64,000 nucleotides of DNA, taken from NCBI RefSeq assembly GCF_900129285.1, contig NZ_FQUW01000014.1:1-64000 (forward strand), in the 5' to 3' direction. This document shows, piece by piece, positions 49,811 through 58,864 of this stretch. Numbering within the stretch: the first letter of the stretch is position 1; each line of letters starts with the position of its first letter. Under the pieces are notes generated by a model. It was not told the origin of the DNA. It saw only the letters and a program-made list of their open reading frames with translations, and did not search any database. The DNA comes from Desulfofundulus australicus DSM 11792 (GTDB lineage Bacteria; Bacillota; Desulfotomaculia; Desulfotomaculales; Desulfovirgulaceae). A program made the translations under genes and the position numbers.

Positions 49811-49838
49811 ATTATAGCTCGAAATATTCAGAAATCAA
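49811..49838 (-). promoter_or_regulatory. Promoter of the small membrane protein gene
   Basis: TTGATT (complement of 49833-49838) and TATAAT (complement of 49811-49816), 16 bp apart on the minus strand. The start codon is about 125 bp downstream. Confidence 0.6.
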
Positions 49839-49878
49839 TAGCCGGATGACAAAAAGAATGATATCACATGCACAAAAA

Positions 49879-49901
49879 AAGCGGTGCTCCGCGCACCGCT
49901 T
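49879..49901 (-). terminator. Terminator of the TauE/SafE unit
   Basis: AAGCGGTGC and GCACCGCTT form a 9-bp stem with a 5-nt loop. On the minus strand it is followed by a run of seven T. It ends the transcript of the TauE/SafE gene and its partner. Confidence 0.85.
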
Positions 49902-49969
49902 CTCATACCATTTCCTGCTTCCTTATTTTCACCATCACCGCTGGCCCGGGCAGGGCCGCAGCAGGCTGC

Positions 49970-50677
49970 TCAGGCCTCTGCCTTTTCGCCGTGTGCGGAA
50001 GCCGATATGCCCAGGCCCTCAAAAATGAGCATCACGGCAAAACCGTACCAGATGGTGTAGATGACGTAAAAGGCCAGCATGAATGTGGTTACCCCCGCTT
50101 TATCCGCCACCCGGGAGGATGGAATCCCCTCAAAGTTGTAGGCGGGTTCCAGCCCCTTGGTCATTACCGAACCGGCGAAGGACATTTCACCGGAACGGGA
50201 CTCCAGCTTGTATTTCTTCTCCAGGGCTTTGAACAGGTTCCACCAGTAGTAAATGGCCTCCCGGGATGGGATACCGTAACGGCTGCTGATTTCTTCGCCC
50301 CGGTTATTGAACTCCGCATCGGCATCGGCCAGTGCCGCCCGGGCTATTTTGCCCAGGTCACCGCTGACCGTAAGTGTTTGCTCCTGCACCGCCACCATGG
50401 CCCCGGCGGCTGTAAAAAGGCTGTTCATTTTTGCCGCTTCTTCCTGACCTGCAGCCTCCAGGGTCACCTGGAAATTCTGTCCTTCAAAATTTTCCGCCCT
50501 GCTCATGAGATCGGGAATGTAATAGGTCGAGCCTTTGGTTAACTCGTTAAAGAGATCGTCGGCGTAGCCAATTACGGTTTTGCCGTTCATTACCGGGCTC
50601 AACATAACAACCAGAACCACGGTGAAGGAGATGAGCAGCACCACACCGATAAAGAATTCCCTCTTCTTAATTATCAT
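49970..50677 (-). CDS. Membrane protein of unknown function, partner of TauE/SafE (235 aa)
   Basis: One membrane helix near each end (FFIGVVLLISFTVVLVVML and TFMLAFYVIYTIWYGFAVML) frames an extracytoplasmic domain of about 150 residues. It contains YYIPDLMSRAENFEGQNFQV and GIPSREAIYYWWNLFKALEK. There is no known motif. It lies 28 bp after the TauE/SafE gene and ends at a strong terminator, so the two form an operon and probably one transport system. Confidence 0.75.
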   Translation of the reverse strand: MIIKKREFFIGVVLLISFTVVLVVMLSPVMNGKTVIGYADDLFNELTKGSTYYIPDLMSRAENFEGQNFQVTLEAAGQEEAAKMNSLFTAAGAMVAVQEQTLTVSGDLGKIARAALADADAEFNNRGEEISSRYGIPSREAIYYWWNLFKALEKKYKLESRSGEMSFAGSVMTKGLEPAYNFEGIPSSRVADKAGVTTFMLAFYVIYTIWYGFAVMLIFEGLGISASAHGEKAEA

Positions 50678-50705
50678 GCCGGTTCACCCCTTTATCCAGG
50701 CTGCC

Positions 50706-52019
50706 TTAATGCCCCAGGCCCGCGCTGCCGGCCGTAAGGGCCTGCCGCTCGGCTTCCCGGATCTTGCCGGCGCCCTTGAAGAACACGGCCAGGATCCACA
50801 GCGAGAAAATACCTACCAGGGCAAAGAAGATCACCGTACCTACAGTGTTAATCAGGGTAGCGGTGGAGCTGTTTACGCTGATCCAGCCAACTTCATTGAG
50901 CTTGCCCGGGAGGGCGCAGACGCGGTTCACAAAGCCGGCCAGGATGGTCAGGGCGTAAAAGGCCCTTATGGTAACCCCCTTCACCATTCTGGTTACCAGG
51001 GCACCCATCTGCACACCCACCAGGGAACCCAGGAGCATGCCCATGGCCACGGTGTAAAATACGTAGCCGTAAATGGCGTACTGGGTGATGGAAGAATAAC
51101 CGGTGGTAAAGATAATCTGTAATATATCGGTGCCCACGGTGGTGAAGGTGGATACACCCAGGCCGTATACCATCATGGGGAAGGTCAGGAAGCCACCGCC
51201 CACACCCATGATGGCGGCGACAAAGCCGACGATGAAGCCGCAGATGATAATGGGATACACGGCGATGCTCCGGCCGCCGGGAACAATGTGCTCATCGAAC
51301 TTTACCCGCGGTTTCAAGGGAAGGGACTGCAGCCACCGGGCAAACCTGGTGGTGGCATCGGCACCTGATGTTCTGGTTCCGCCGGTGATACCTTTACGCA
51401 TCCTGAGCCAGTCCGCCAGGGCGTAAAATCCCAGAATACCCAGCATGAACACGTATACCGCGCTGATGAAAGCATCGCTTAAAGCGGGGCTTTTCTGGTA
51501 AATGGCCCTGTTGATCACACCGCCCACGGAGGCCCCGGTTACGGAACCCAGGACAAACCAGGCAGCAATCCAGAAGTTCACGTTACCCATCCTGCGGTGG
51601 ATAACCGTACCCATGATTGCCTTGGCAAAGAGGTGGAACTGGTCGGTACCCACGGCCATAATCCCTTTCACCCCGATGCTCATCAGCGCCGGGGTCAGGA
51701 CGTAGCCGCCGCCCGCACCAATAACGCCGGTAATCAATCCAGCCATGATGCCTATAAAGATGGAGCCCACAAACATCTCGGTGGTGGCAAAGCTGGGCAT
51801 ATAGGCCTTATGCCCGCCGAGGTGTTCGGGCAGACCGGCCGCCGCAGCCATCTCCATCCCCAGGCCCAGAAGAACGGGGAACAGCGCCACCAGCAGGAGT
51901 TTCCAGCGCCGGCCCAGAATCACCCGGCTCATTTCCAGTTCCCACTGGGCCTGTTTCCTGGACAGGGCAGTCAGGAATTCGCCCGCGGCCAGTCCGCCGC
52001 CAATAAGCCGTTTAAACAT
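50706..52019 (-). CDS. TauE/SafE family anion exporter (437 aa)
   Basis: A two-repeat membrane carrier of the sulfite/sulfoacetate/sulfolactate exporter family. The repeats show FIGIMAGLITGVIGAGGGYVL and FIVGFVAAIMGVGGGFLTFP, each with the GxGGG turn (second string complete, first shortened where needed). It is longer than typical 250-300 aa members through an N-terminal extension and a soluble linker. ATG 52019 has AAGGGGGT upstream. In a sulfate-reducing lineage a sulfite or sulfate role is likely, but the substrate is inferred. Confidence 0.85.
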   Translation of the reverse strand: MFKRLIGGGLAAGEFLTALSRKQAQWELEMSRVILGRRWKLLLVALFPVLLGLGMEMAAAAGLPEHLGGHKAYMPSFATTEMFVGSIFIGIMAGLITGVIGAGGGYVLTPALMSIGVKGIMAVGTDQFHLFAKAIMGTVIHRRMGNVNFWIAAWFVLGSVTGASVGGVINRAIYQKSPALSDAFISAVYVFMLGILGFYALADWLRMRKGITGGTRTSGADATTRFARWLQSLPLKPRVKFDEHIVPGGRSIAVYPIIICGFIVGFVAAIMGVGGGFLTFPMMVYGLGVSTFTTVGTDILQIIFTTGYSSITQYAIYGYVFYTVAMGMLLGSLVGVQMGALVTRMVKGVTIRAFYALTILAGFVNRVCALPGKLNEVGWISVNSSTATLINTVGTVIFFALVGIFSLWILAVFFKGAGKIREAERQALTAGSAGLGH

Positions 52020-52152
52020 GGATGATACCCCCTTAAATTTCCACACGATTGGAGTCTGACCGTTTCCGCTTTCGGAGATCTCCTTTACCCCCTGCCGGCG
52101 GGACGGTTTTAACCCGCTACCGTACCGCCCATCTCACCCCCTCTCCTTTTGG

Positions 52153-52169
52153 CACCACAACCTGTGGTG
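52153..52169. promoter_or_regulatory. Inverted repeat upstream of the TauE/SafE gene
   Basis: CACCACA acc TGTGGTG is a 7-bp perfect inverted repeat in the 239-bp gap between the CBS gene and the TauE/SafE gene. It may be an operator. Related CACCAC strings recur in the leader at 54585-54734. Confidence 0.4.
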
Positions 52170-52258
52170 ACAAGATCCGAAAACCCACGGCTGTTTGCCG
52201 GCCGGTTACTGCAGTCCAGCTTGTGAAAAGTTTCACTATACTGGGTAAATAATTGTCA

Positions 52259-52822
52259 CTACCCCGTAATGTTAAGGCTTCCTTTCCGGCGGAAGCGGTC
52301 TGCAAAAATAACCTTGCCCCGTCCGCCTTTAACTTCCAGTTCACGTACAATTTCTGCAAATAATTCCTTCATCCCTACCACCCCCACAAGCCGGTCCCCT
52401 TCCCAGACGGCTACCGGATCCTGGGCGTTTCTGATAATAACGTGGGCGGCCTTAAGCGCACTGTCCTGAACTTTAAGCTGGCGCGAAACGGGCATCATGA
52501 TCTCCCTGGCCGGGCGTTCGGCCAGGTCTGCACAGCGCTCCTGAAAGCAACCTGCCAGCAGCACCGGTTCCGTCCACTCCGGGTTGACGACCCAGCCGCC
52601 ATACGCATCCTTCTTAAAGGCCACCGGGTTCAACCCGCGGAGAACCTCCTTCATCCCGATCATCCCGGCAATCTTCCCATTTTCCGTAACCAAAACCACC
52701 GGATATCGCCGGCAGACCTTGAGAGCTGCCACGACCTCTCTTACCGTTGACTCCCCATCCACCGTGGCCAATTCCATAATGGGCACCATGAGCTCCCCAA
52801 CCTTCTTTTCCACCGGGTGCAC
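52259..52822 (-). CDS. CBS-domain protein (187 aa)
   Basis: Two CBS domains (about 8-66, VGELMVPIMELATVDGESTV, and about 103-162, AREIMMPVSRQLKVQDSALK) form one nucleotide-binding module. No catalytic or DNA-binding domain is attached. Such stand-alone CBS proteins often regulate transporters or enzymes in response to adenine nucleotides. It lies between the transposase-like gene and the TauE/SafE gene on the same strand. Confidence 0.82.
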   Translation of the reverse strand: MHPVEKKVGELMVPIMELATVDGESTVREVVAALKVCRRYPVVLVTENGKIAGMIGMKEVLRGLNPVAFKKDAYGGWVVNPEWTEPVLLAGCFQERCADLAERPAREIMMPVSRQLKVQDSALKAAHVIIRNAQDPVAVWEGDRLVGVVGMKELFAEIVRELEVKGGRGKVIFADRFRRKGSLNITG

Positions 52823-52854
52823 CTCCTTTCCACGGGAACAGCAGCTCGGTGTTC

Positions 52855-54507
52855 TCAGACCACCAGTGCCCCGGGGTCGGAAACCCCTATGGCCTGCAGG
52901 ATCGCCGCCTGATTTTTTTCCACGCTGGTGACCGATTTTAACTCCACGTCATCCACCCGGTTGACGGCTACCTTCACTTCTTCCAGCAATTCCAGGGCCT
53001 GGCGGGAAGTCAGGGCAATGCCCGCCCGTCTCAGCAGGTATTCCAGGGTTTTCTCCAGCACGGCCGCCAGCAGGCAGACGAAGATGCTGGCGGAAAGGTT
53101 GCGCTCACGGTAAAATTCCCCCGACCGGGACTCAAAATTCCGGATTTGTTTAAAGAACTCCCCGAGCTGGTTCAACCGGGTGTAGGAAAGCAGCAGCTCT
53201 TTACCCTCCAGCAGATCCGTGCTGGTCTCCAGAAGGAATGCCCCCGCCGTTTTTTTCTCCCGCGCTATCACATCTTCCCGGCGCCGACAGGTCAATTCCC
53301 CGGTAGTTTCGTTAAAATGCCAGTCAAAATAACGGCGGCAGTATTTATCCCTCAATATGACAGCGCTCTTGAGAAGGTTCTTTCTTCCGGCACGGTTTTC
53401 CGCAGCCAGGTTCTTTTGAAGTTTCAGCAATTCGCCTTCCACCCTGGCCAGACGTTCGGTCAGGACGCCAATCTTTTCCCTTGCCGCAGCCGGGCTGTAA
53501 CATACCAGGTAACGCACCCCCCCTTCCACCACTTCCCTGTACCACAGGGATTCGTCAACTTCCTTGAACCCCGCCCGGTTCTCCACCAGCTCCCGCTCAC
53601 AAAGTTCCAGCTCCCATTCCGACCGTACCCTGCGGCGCACCAGGTAAGGATAACCGTGGGACATCAAAACCTCCAGGTGGGGGACGGACATGGGGCGGCG
53701 ATCTCCCACAAATATGCACTGCCCGGTGCCATGAGCATCCCGCAGCCGGTGGATGATCTCCCGGAAATCCCCCTCGTCGGGTACTTCATTCAGGATCCGG
53801 CAGCCGATGGGCATTCCCTCGCGGCTGACCATGATCCCCAGGTATACGCGCAGTTCCTCCTGCGGCAGCTGCAAAAAGTACCGGCCATAGGCAGAATGCT
53901 GCAGCTCGCCCGGGGGAGCGGGCTCAACGGTGGCCGTGGTCAGCAGGCAGAAGGCCAACTCCCGGCTGAGCCGGGTAATGGTACCCAGTCTCCGGAATAG
54001 TTCCACCTCCAGCTCATCCTTCACACCGGCCACACTTTCCAGCACCCTGTAAAAGTGCTGCTCCAGGAATTCCTTGCCCTGTGCCTCGGGGAAGTACAGG
54101 CACCGGTACCATTCACTGAGGGCCTGTTTGTTCGGGGGATTGATAATCTGGTTTAAGGTCATCAGCTCCAGAAGCAGGGCGGTATCGGGCTCAATCTTTT
54201 TACCGGAAAAAGCCGCTTCCACGGCACCCTTAACATCCAGCAACTCCCAGATCCGGTGCAGGGCCAGCACTTCACCGAAGCGCAGCACCTTCCGGGCTTC
54301 TATGCTGGCAGGCCGCCGCTGGACGCCACAAATACGGGCCAGGCCGTTAATTAATCCCTCCACCTTTTCCGGCGTCAGATTCTCCAGGTTGCCCAGGTTG
54401 GCGATTACCCTCTGCTTAACCTTATTTCCTTCCCGGTAGTTTTCAATAAGCTTTAAGTACGTGTACTCCTTTCCCCCGCTGCGGCTGGTAACTTTCCGGA
54501 AGAACAC
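52855..54507 (-). CDS. Transposase-derived protein of IS1634 type, catalytic residues lost (550 aa)
   Basis: The fold matches IS1634/IS4 transposases from the N-terminus (SGGKEYTYLKLIENYREGNK, QRVIANLGNLENLTPEK) to the C-terminal SIFVCLLAAVLEKTLEYLL. The DDE core is altered. The first Asp region (normally like YDVTTLYFE) reads LLTTATVEPAP. The second keeps one Asp in IFVGDRRPMS. The last Glu region reads LNQLGEFFKQIRNFES instead of an EEAFRTLK-type motif. The frame is intact over 550 codons, and no terminal inverted repeats were seen. It has its own promoter (54791-54819). A domesticated regulatory or DNA-binding protein is possible. Confidence 0.75.
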   Translation of the reverse strand: MFFRKVTSRSGGKEYTYLKLIENYREGNKVKQRVIANLGNLENLTPEKVEGLINGLARICGVQRRPASIEARKVLRFGEVLALHRIWELLDVKGAVEAAFSGKKIEPDTALLLELMTLNQIINPPNKQALSEWYRCLYFPEAQGKEFLEQHFYRVLESVAGVKDELEVELFRRLGTITRLSRELAFCLLTTATVEPAPPGELQHSAYGRYFLQLPQEELRVYLGIMVSREGMPIGCRILNEVPDEGDFREIIHRLRDAHGTGQCIFVGDRRPMSVPHLEVLMSHGYPYLVRRRVRSEWELELCERELVENRAGFKEVDESLWYREVVEGGVRYLVCYSPAAAREKIGVLTERLARVEGELLKLQKNLAAENRAGRKNLLKSAVILRDKYCRRYFDWHFNETTGELTCRRREDVIAREKKTAGAFLLETSTDLLEGKELLLSYTRLNQLGEFFKQIRNFESRSGEFYRERNLSASIFVCLLAAVLEKTLEYLLRRAGIALTSRQALELLEEVKVAVNRVDDVELKSVTSVEKNQAAILQAIGVSDPGALVV

Positions 54508-54790
54508 GGGATATCACCCCCAAGTCAACCCGGCTGAGCAGTATATGTGCCTTACCAGTACCGGGCCGGCACCCGGCGCCGGGGTTTTTGTCACCACGCC
54601 ATAACGCGTTTATGCAGGCTTGTTATATTATTCACATGCACGTTTAGTCCCTACCCTCGTTTTTCTGTAACCGGCCTGCAACCCGGTCTTCCCCGGTATT
54701 TTCACCACGCATGTACACTACGTTTTTCACCAGCAACCCTGGTTGTGCATATATTCACATTCGTTTTTTATACCCTTTCCTTGTTATAAA
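54508..54790 (-). other. Long untranslated leader with repeated motifs
   Basis: About 280 bp between the promoter and the start of the transposase-derived gene hold no gene. They contain three related strings: TTTTTGTCACCACGCC (54585-54600), ATTTTCACCACGC (54698-54710) and CGTTTTTCACCAGC (54721-54734). There is also a perfect palindrome CCCGGCGCCGGG (54572-54583). These could be protein-binding sites or RNA structure. Confidence 0.45.
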
Positions 54791-54819
54791 AGTATAGCAC
54801 AGGCCATCGATTTGTGCAA
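54791..54819 (-). promoter_or_regulatory. Promoter of the transposase-derived gene
   Basis: TTGCAC (complement of 54814-54819) and TATACT (complement of 54791-54796) are 17 bp apart. It is the only good promoter seen between the DASS carrier and the transposase-like gene. Confidence 0.65.
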
Positions 54820-54873
54820 TAAATCACTAAGTAATTTTCCAAAGCTACAATTTTCAGAAAAGTCCGTTCCATC

Positions 54874-56388
54874 CTACCACAGCCCCAGAATCCTCCACCA
54901 GAAATTGCCAAGCAGGGCTACGGTAAGGAGCAAGGAAACCAGAAAGAGCACTCCGCCGGCCTTTAAAAAATCCCGGGCCTCCAAATATCCCGGGCCGTAA
55001 ACTATGGCGTTGGCGGGAGTGGCAATGATCAGGAGATAAGAAAAGGCCGAGGCCAGGGAAGTTGATACGCCGATTACCAGGGGAGAGGTCCGGGAAAGTT
55101 CGGCCACCTTCAAAAAGATGGGACCGAGGGCAGCCACCGTTGGCCCGTCGGCCATGGTATTGGTCACCAGGGCGGTTACCGTGGCGGTAACCGCCAGCAG
55201 CGAGAGGCCCTGGCTCACCTCGGCTACCTCCGCCAGGTGCAGGAACTGCCCGGCCAGCCAGGAAGCAGCCCCGGTTGAAATGAGCGTTTTACCCATGGAG
55301 ATGGCCCCGGCATAAAGCAGGACCACCCCCCACTGCGTTTTTTGCTGCAGGTAGCTCCAGTCGACCAGGTGCAGGACCACTGCCAGCAGTATGCCCGTCA
55401 TGGCAATGGTACCCACCCCGTAGCGGTGGCTGGCGAAGATCCAGCCGACCACCACGGCCAGGAAAATAGCCAGGGCCAGCCGGGCCTGGACGGTCAGGGG
55501 GCCACTGGCTTCCATTTCCTCCCTGATAGCCTGCACGATACCGGAAAGGTCCTTGACCTCCGGGGTGAAGAGGTTCAGCAACCAGTAGCTGACCACGGGA
55601 ATCATGACCAGCGTGAAGGGCATAACCATGAGCATCCATTGCCCGTAACCAATGTTTATATTCAGGCTGCTCAGCAGGCCCAGCATCAAAGCATTGCGGG
55701 CACCCCCGGAAGGTGCGGCAACGCTGCCGATCATCACCCCGTAGGCAATGGAGAGCATGACCAGCTTGGCCAGGTTGGGCACCTTTTTATATCCGCCGCT
55801 CAGGGAAACAATTCCCACCCCGATGGGAAGCATGATCATTACCGCAGCATGTTCGGTGATAAAACCGGCGCTAAAAGCACAGAAGGCCACAATTCCCAGG
55901 ATAACCCTTTCAATGCGGGTGCCGCATAGCTTGAGCACAAAGAGGGCCACCCGGTTGTGAATGTTATATTTCATCAGCATGGCCCCCATCATCAACACGC
56001 CCATGATGAAAATTACAGCGTCGTCCATAAAAGCGCGGGGGGCATCCCGGAAACCGGCCAGGCCGGTGAAAACCTGGTAGCACCCGATAATAATGGCCGT
56101 TGCCGGCAGGGGAATGGCTTCCGTCAGGAAGCAGATGATGACAAAAACCCAGAGCCCCAGGGCGTACTTGCCCTCCACCGTCAGGCCCCGGGGAGCAGGC
56201 AGCAGGCAGATGAGAGCCATTACCAGCAGGGCCAGCAGGAGCCACTTTCTCTCCTTCAGCAGTCCTCTGATGGAACCCGGGAACACGTAAAAGGAGAGTT
56301 TACCCCTTCTTTTTCCCTGCTGGTCGGGCCCGGCCACAGCATCCCTTTTCCGGTAATCATCCAGGTTAAAAATTTTCCGCTTACCCAT
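54874..56388 (-). CDS. DASS/SLC13 family anion symporter (504 aa)
   Basis: A divalent anion:Na+ symporter-type protein with 11 or more membrane helices and a basic, soluble N-terminus of about 45 residues. The twin SNT signatures that bind Na+ and the carboxylate in this family are altered: the first reads AGFITEHAAVMIMLPI (TEH for SNT), the second VTNTMADGPTVAALGP. This resembles distant members whose substrates are unknown. Sulfate, dicarboxylates or organic sulfonates are possible. It is followed, 366 bp on, by the transposase-derived gene. Confidence 0.85.
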   Translation of the reverse strand: MGKRKIFNLDDYRKRDAVAGPDQQGKRRGKLSFYVFPGSIRGLLKERKWLLLALLVMALICLLPAPRGLTVEGKYALGLWVFVIICFLTEAIPLPATAIIIGCYQVFTGLAGFRDAPRAFMDDAVIFIMGVLMMGAMLMKYNIHNRVALFVLKLCGTRIERVILGIVAFCAFSAGFITEHAAVMIMLPIGVGIVSLSGGYKKVPNLAKLVMLSIAYGVMIGSVAAPSGGARNALMLGLLSSLNINIGYGQWMLMVMPFTLVMIPVVSYWLLNLFTPEVKDLSGIVQAIREEMEASGPLTVQARLALAIFLAVVVGWIFASHRYGVGTIAMTGILLAVVLHLVDWSYLQQKTQWGVVLLYAGAISMGKTLISTGAASWLAGQFLHLAEVAEVSQGLSLLAVTATVTALVTNTMADGPTVAALGPIFLKVAELSRTSPLVIGVSTSLASAFSYLLIIATPANAIVYGPGYLEARDFLKAGGVLFLVSLLLTVALLGNFWWRILGLW

Positions 56389-56442
56389 ATCTCGACCCCG
56401 GCCGCTTTGCCGCAGATTCCCGCATCCCGTTTAAATAAACGG

Positions 56443-57030
56443 CTAGAGAGTATAACCGCTCTGGAAGGCGGCCCGGTTGACCTCCAGGTAGCGGGCGGGA
56501 ACGCAGGCCTCCAGGGCATTCATCCAGTACGAAAGGGGGATGGACATCCTCCTGGCCAGGCTGCCCAGGAGTACCACATTTGCCGCCCGGCTGTTGCCGC
56601 ATTCCAGTGCCTTCTGCAGGGCGTCCACCATTATGGTCCTGGCCCTGCGGGAAAGGTGGGCCGGTATGTTTTCCGGGTACCGGGACATACCGGCCAGTAC
56701 CGGTACGGGATAAATGACCTGGCTGTTAACAATAATGGTACCCGTATTTTTTACGTAGTTCACCCAGCGCAGGGCTTCCAGCTGTTCGAAAGCCAGGATT
56801 ACATCAGCTTCCCCTTCGGGTATAAGGGGGGAATAAACCTTTTCCCCCAGGCGGACCTGGGTGACCACACTCCCCCCCCGCTGGGCCATGCCGTGGATTT
56901 CCGAAACCTTAATATCATACCCGGCCGCTCTGGCGGCATGAGCCAGGATCCTGCTGGCCAGAATAATCCCCTGGCCTCCCACCCCGACCATCAGTATATC
57001 CACCGGTAAACGAGCCGCTTCTTCAGTCAT
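56443..57030 (-). CDS. iorB: Indolepyruvate:ferredoxin oxidoreductase, beta subunit (195 aa)
   Basis: The gamma-type domain of 2-oxoacid:ferredoxin oxidoreductases, with VGVGGQGIILASRILAHAAR and MAQRGGSVVTQVRLG. It works with IorA, whose stop codon it overlaps by 8 bp. It is the last gene of the T-box operon. Confidence 0.93.
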   Translation of the reverse strand: MTEEAARLPVDILMVGVGGQGIILASRILAHAARAAGYDIKVSEIHGMAQRGGSVVTQVRLGEKVYSPLIPEGEADVILAFEQLEALRWVNYVKNTGTIIVNSQVIYPVPVLAGMSRYPENIPAHLSRRARTIMVDALQKALECGNSRAANVVLLGSLARRMSIPLSYWMNALEACVPARYLEVNRAAFQSGYTL

Positions 57031-58795
57031 TGTTTTCTCCCCCTTCTTTCAGGGCGCCAAAACGGCACACCTGGACACAGAGGCCACAGCCGTTACAGGT
57101 TATGGCTTCCACCGCCGCCTTTTTATCCTGTACGGAAATGGCCGGGCAACCCAGCTTGAGGCAGCTCCTGCAGCCGGTGCAGGCTTCCCGGTCCACCATA
57201 ACCGGCGGCCGTTTCTCCCTGTGCAGCAACGCGCAGGGCCGCCGGGCAATGATCACCGACGGGGCCCCGCAGGCCACCTCTTCCTGAATGGCCTGCGTCA
57301 ATTCCGCTACTTTCAGCGGGTCCACCACCCTTACCCGGCTGACCCCCAGCGCCCGCACCAGCGCTTCCAGATCCACCGCGGGTGCAGGTTCTCCCATCAG
57401 CGTTTTACCCGTACCGGGATGCTCCTGGTGGCCGGTCATGGCCGTGGTACGGTTATCCAGTATGATTACCGTACCCTGGCCGCCATTGTACACCATGTTC
57501 AGAAGACCCGTGATACCGGAGTGGAAAAAGGTGGAGTCGCCGATAACGGCTACAGTACGCCGGGACAGGGTAGAATCGGCCAGCTCACAGCCATGGGCCA
57601 TACCAATGCTGGCCCCCATACAGACACAGGTATCCATCCCTTCCAGGGGGGGCAGGCCGCCCAGGGTGTAGCAGCCGATATCTCCGGTAACCAGCAGTTT
57701 TAATTTATGCAGCACATAGAACACTCCCCGGTGGGGACAACCGGGACAGAGTACGGGCGGGCGCCCGGGAACCGGGGGCAGTTCCCGGGGAGGGGAAGCA
57801 GCCCCTTCCTCTTTATCCGGCGCGGGCACCGGTAACCCGGCTGCCACCGCCCTGCTCCGGATGAGACCCGGGGTGAACTCGTTCCAGGCGGGGAATATTT
57901 TCTTGCCTGTCACTTCCAGGCCCAGGCCCCGGACGAAATCTTCCAGATAGGGATCCAGCTCTTCCACCACCACAAGTTTTTCCACACCGGCAGCAAACTG
58001 GCGGATAAGACCTTCCGGCAGGGGGTGGGTCATCCCCAGCTTGAGTATGGATACTCCCGGCATGGCTTCCCGTACGTACTGGTAGCTGACACCGCTGGTG
58101 ATCACACCCACCCGGCGATCGCCCCAGGTAATAAAGTTAACCGGCGTGGTTTCCGTGTAAGCTTTAAGCCTTTGCAGCCTTTCTTCCAGGGACTGCCGGC
58201 GCAGGCGCCCGTAAGCAGGTACCATGAGCCACTTTGGGGCATCTTTCCGGTACGGCTTTAAAGGTATTTCCTTACGTTCCTTCACTTCCACCAAACTCTG
58301 GGAATGGGCCACCCTGGTGGTCGTGCGCAGCATTACGGGCAGGTCGAAATCTTCACTCACCTGCAGGGCCAGCCCCACCATGTCCAGGGCTTCCTGGCTA
58401 TCCGAGGGTTCAAACATGGGTATCCGGGCAAAGCGGGCGTAAAAGCGGTTATCCTGTTCATTTTGCGAGCTGTGCATCCCCGGATCATCGGCCGATACCA
58501 GCACCAGCCCGCCATTTACACCGGTATAGGCTGCCGTCATCAGGGGGTCGGCAGCCACGTTCACGCCCACGTGCTTCATGGTTACCAGCACCCGGGCACC
58601 GGCCAGGGAGGCCCCCAGGCCCACTTCCAGGGCCACTTTCTCATTGGGGGCCCACTGGGCCTTAATCCCCGGATAACGGGAAAAATTCTCCAGTATTTCC
58701 GTGCTGGGTGTGCCGGGGTAACCAACTCCCACTGTTACGCCGTTTTCGTAGGCTCCCCGGGCAATTGCTTCGTTACCCGTCATCAGTTCTTTCAT
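57023..58795 (-). CDS. iorA: Indolepyruvate:ferredoxin oxidoreductase, alpha subunit (590 aa)
   Basis: Oxidises aryl-pyruvates (from Trp, Phe, Tyr) to aryl-acetyl-CoA with reduction of ferredoxin. It has the N-terminal pyrimidine-binding part (GNEAIARGAYENGVTVGVGY), the TPP site (IGDSTFFHSGITGLLNMVYN), and a C-terminal 2[4Fe-4S] domain (CTGCRSCLKLGC, CNGCGLCVQVC). Length is normal. The same operon carries an aminotransferase that would supply the 2-oxoacid. Confidence 0.95.
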   Translation of the reverse strand: MKELMTGNEAIARGAYENGVTVGVGYPGTPSTEILENFSRYPGIKAQWAPNEKVALEVGLGASLAGARVLVTMKHVGVNVAADPLMTAAYTGVNGGLVLVSADDPGMHSSQNEQDNRFYARFARIPMFEPSDSQEALDMVGLALQVSEDFDLPVMLRTTTRVAHSQSLVEVKERKEIPLKPYRKDAPKWLMVPAYGRLRRQSLEERLQRLKAYTETTPVNFITWGDRRVGVITSGVSYQYVREAMPGVSILKLGMTHPLPEGLIRQFAAGVEKLVVVEELDPYLEDFVRGLGLEVTGKKIFPAWNEFTPGLIRSRAVAAGLPVPAPDKEEGAASPPRELPPVPGRPPVLCPGCPHRGVFYVLHKLKLLVTGDIGCYTLGGLPPLEGMDTCVCMGASIGMAHGCELADSTLSRRTVAVIGDSTFFHSGITGLLNMVYNGGQGTVIILDNRTTAMTGHQEHPGTGKTLMGEPAPAVDLEALVRALGVSRVRVVDPLKVAELTQAIQEEVACGAPSVIIARRPCALLHREKRPPVMVDREACTGCRSCLKLGCPAISVQDKKAAVEAITCNGCGLCVQVCRFGALKEGGENND

Positions 58796-58864
58796 GTTCT
58801 ACCTCCATCATTTATAGCCTGTTTCTCTGGAGTAAGCATGGCAGCTATTCCCGGAGAAACGCTT

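Noticed and set aside
52117-52359. An 80-codon leftward frame between the CBS and TauE/SafE genes
   Set aside because: Half of it is a shadow of the CBS gene and the rest lacks a start signal. The gap is better read as regulatory DNA with a CACCACA inverted repeat.
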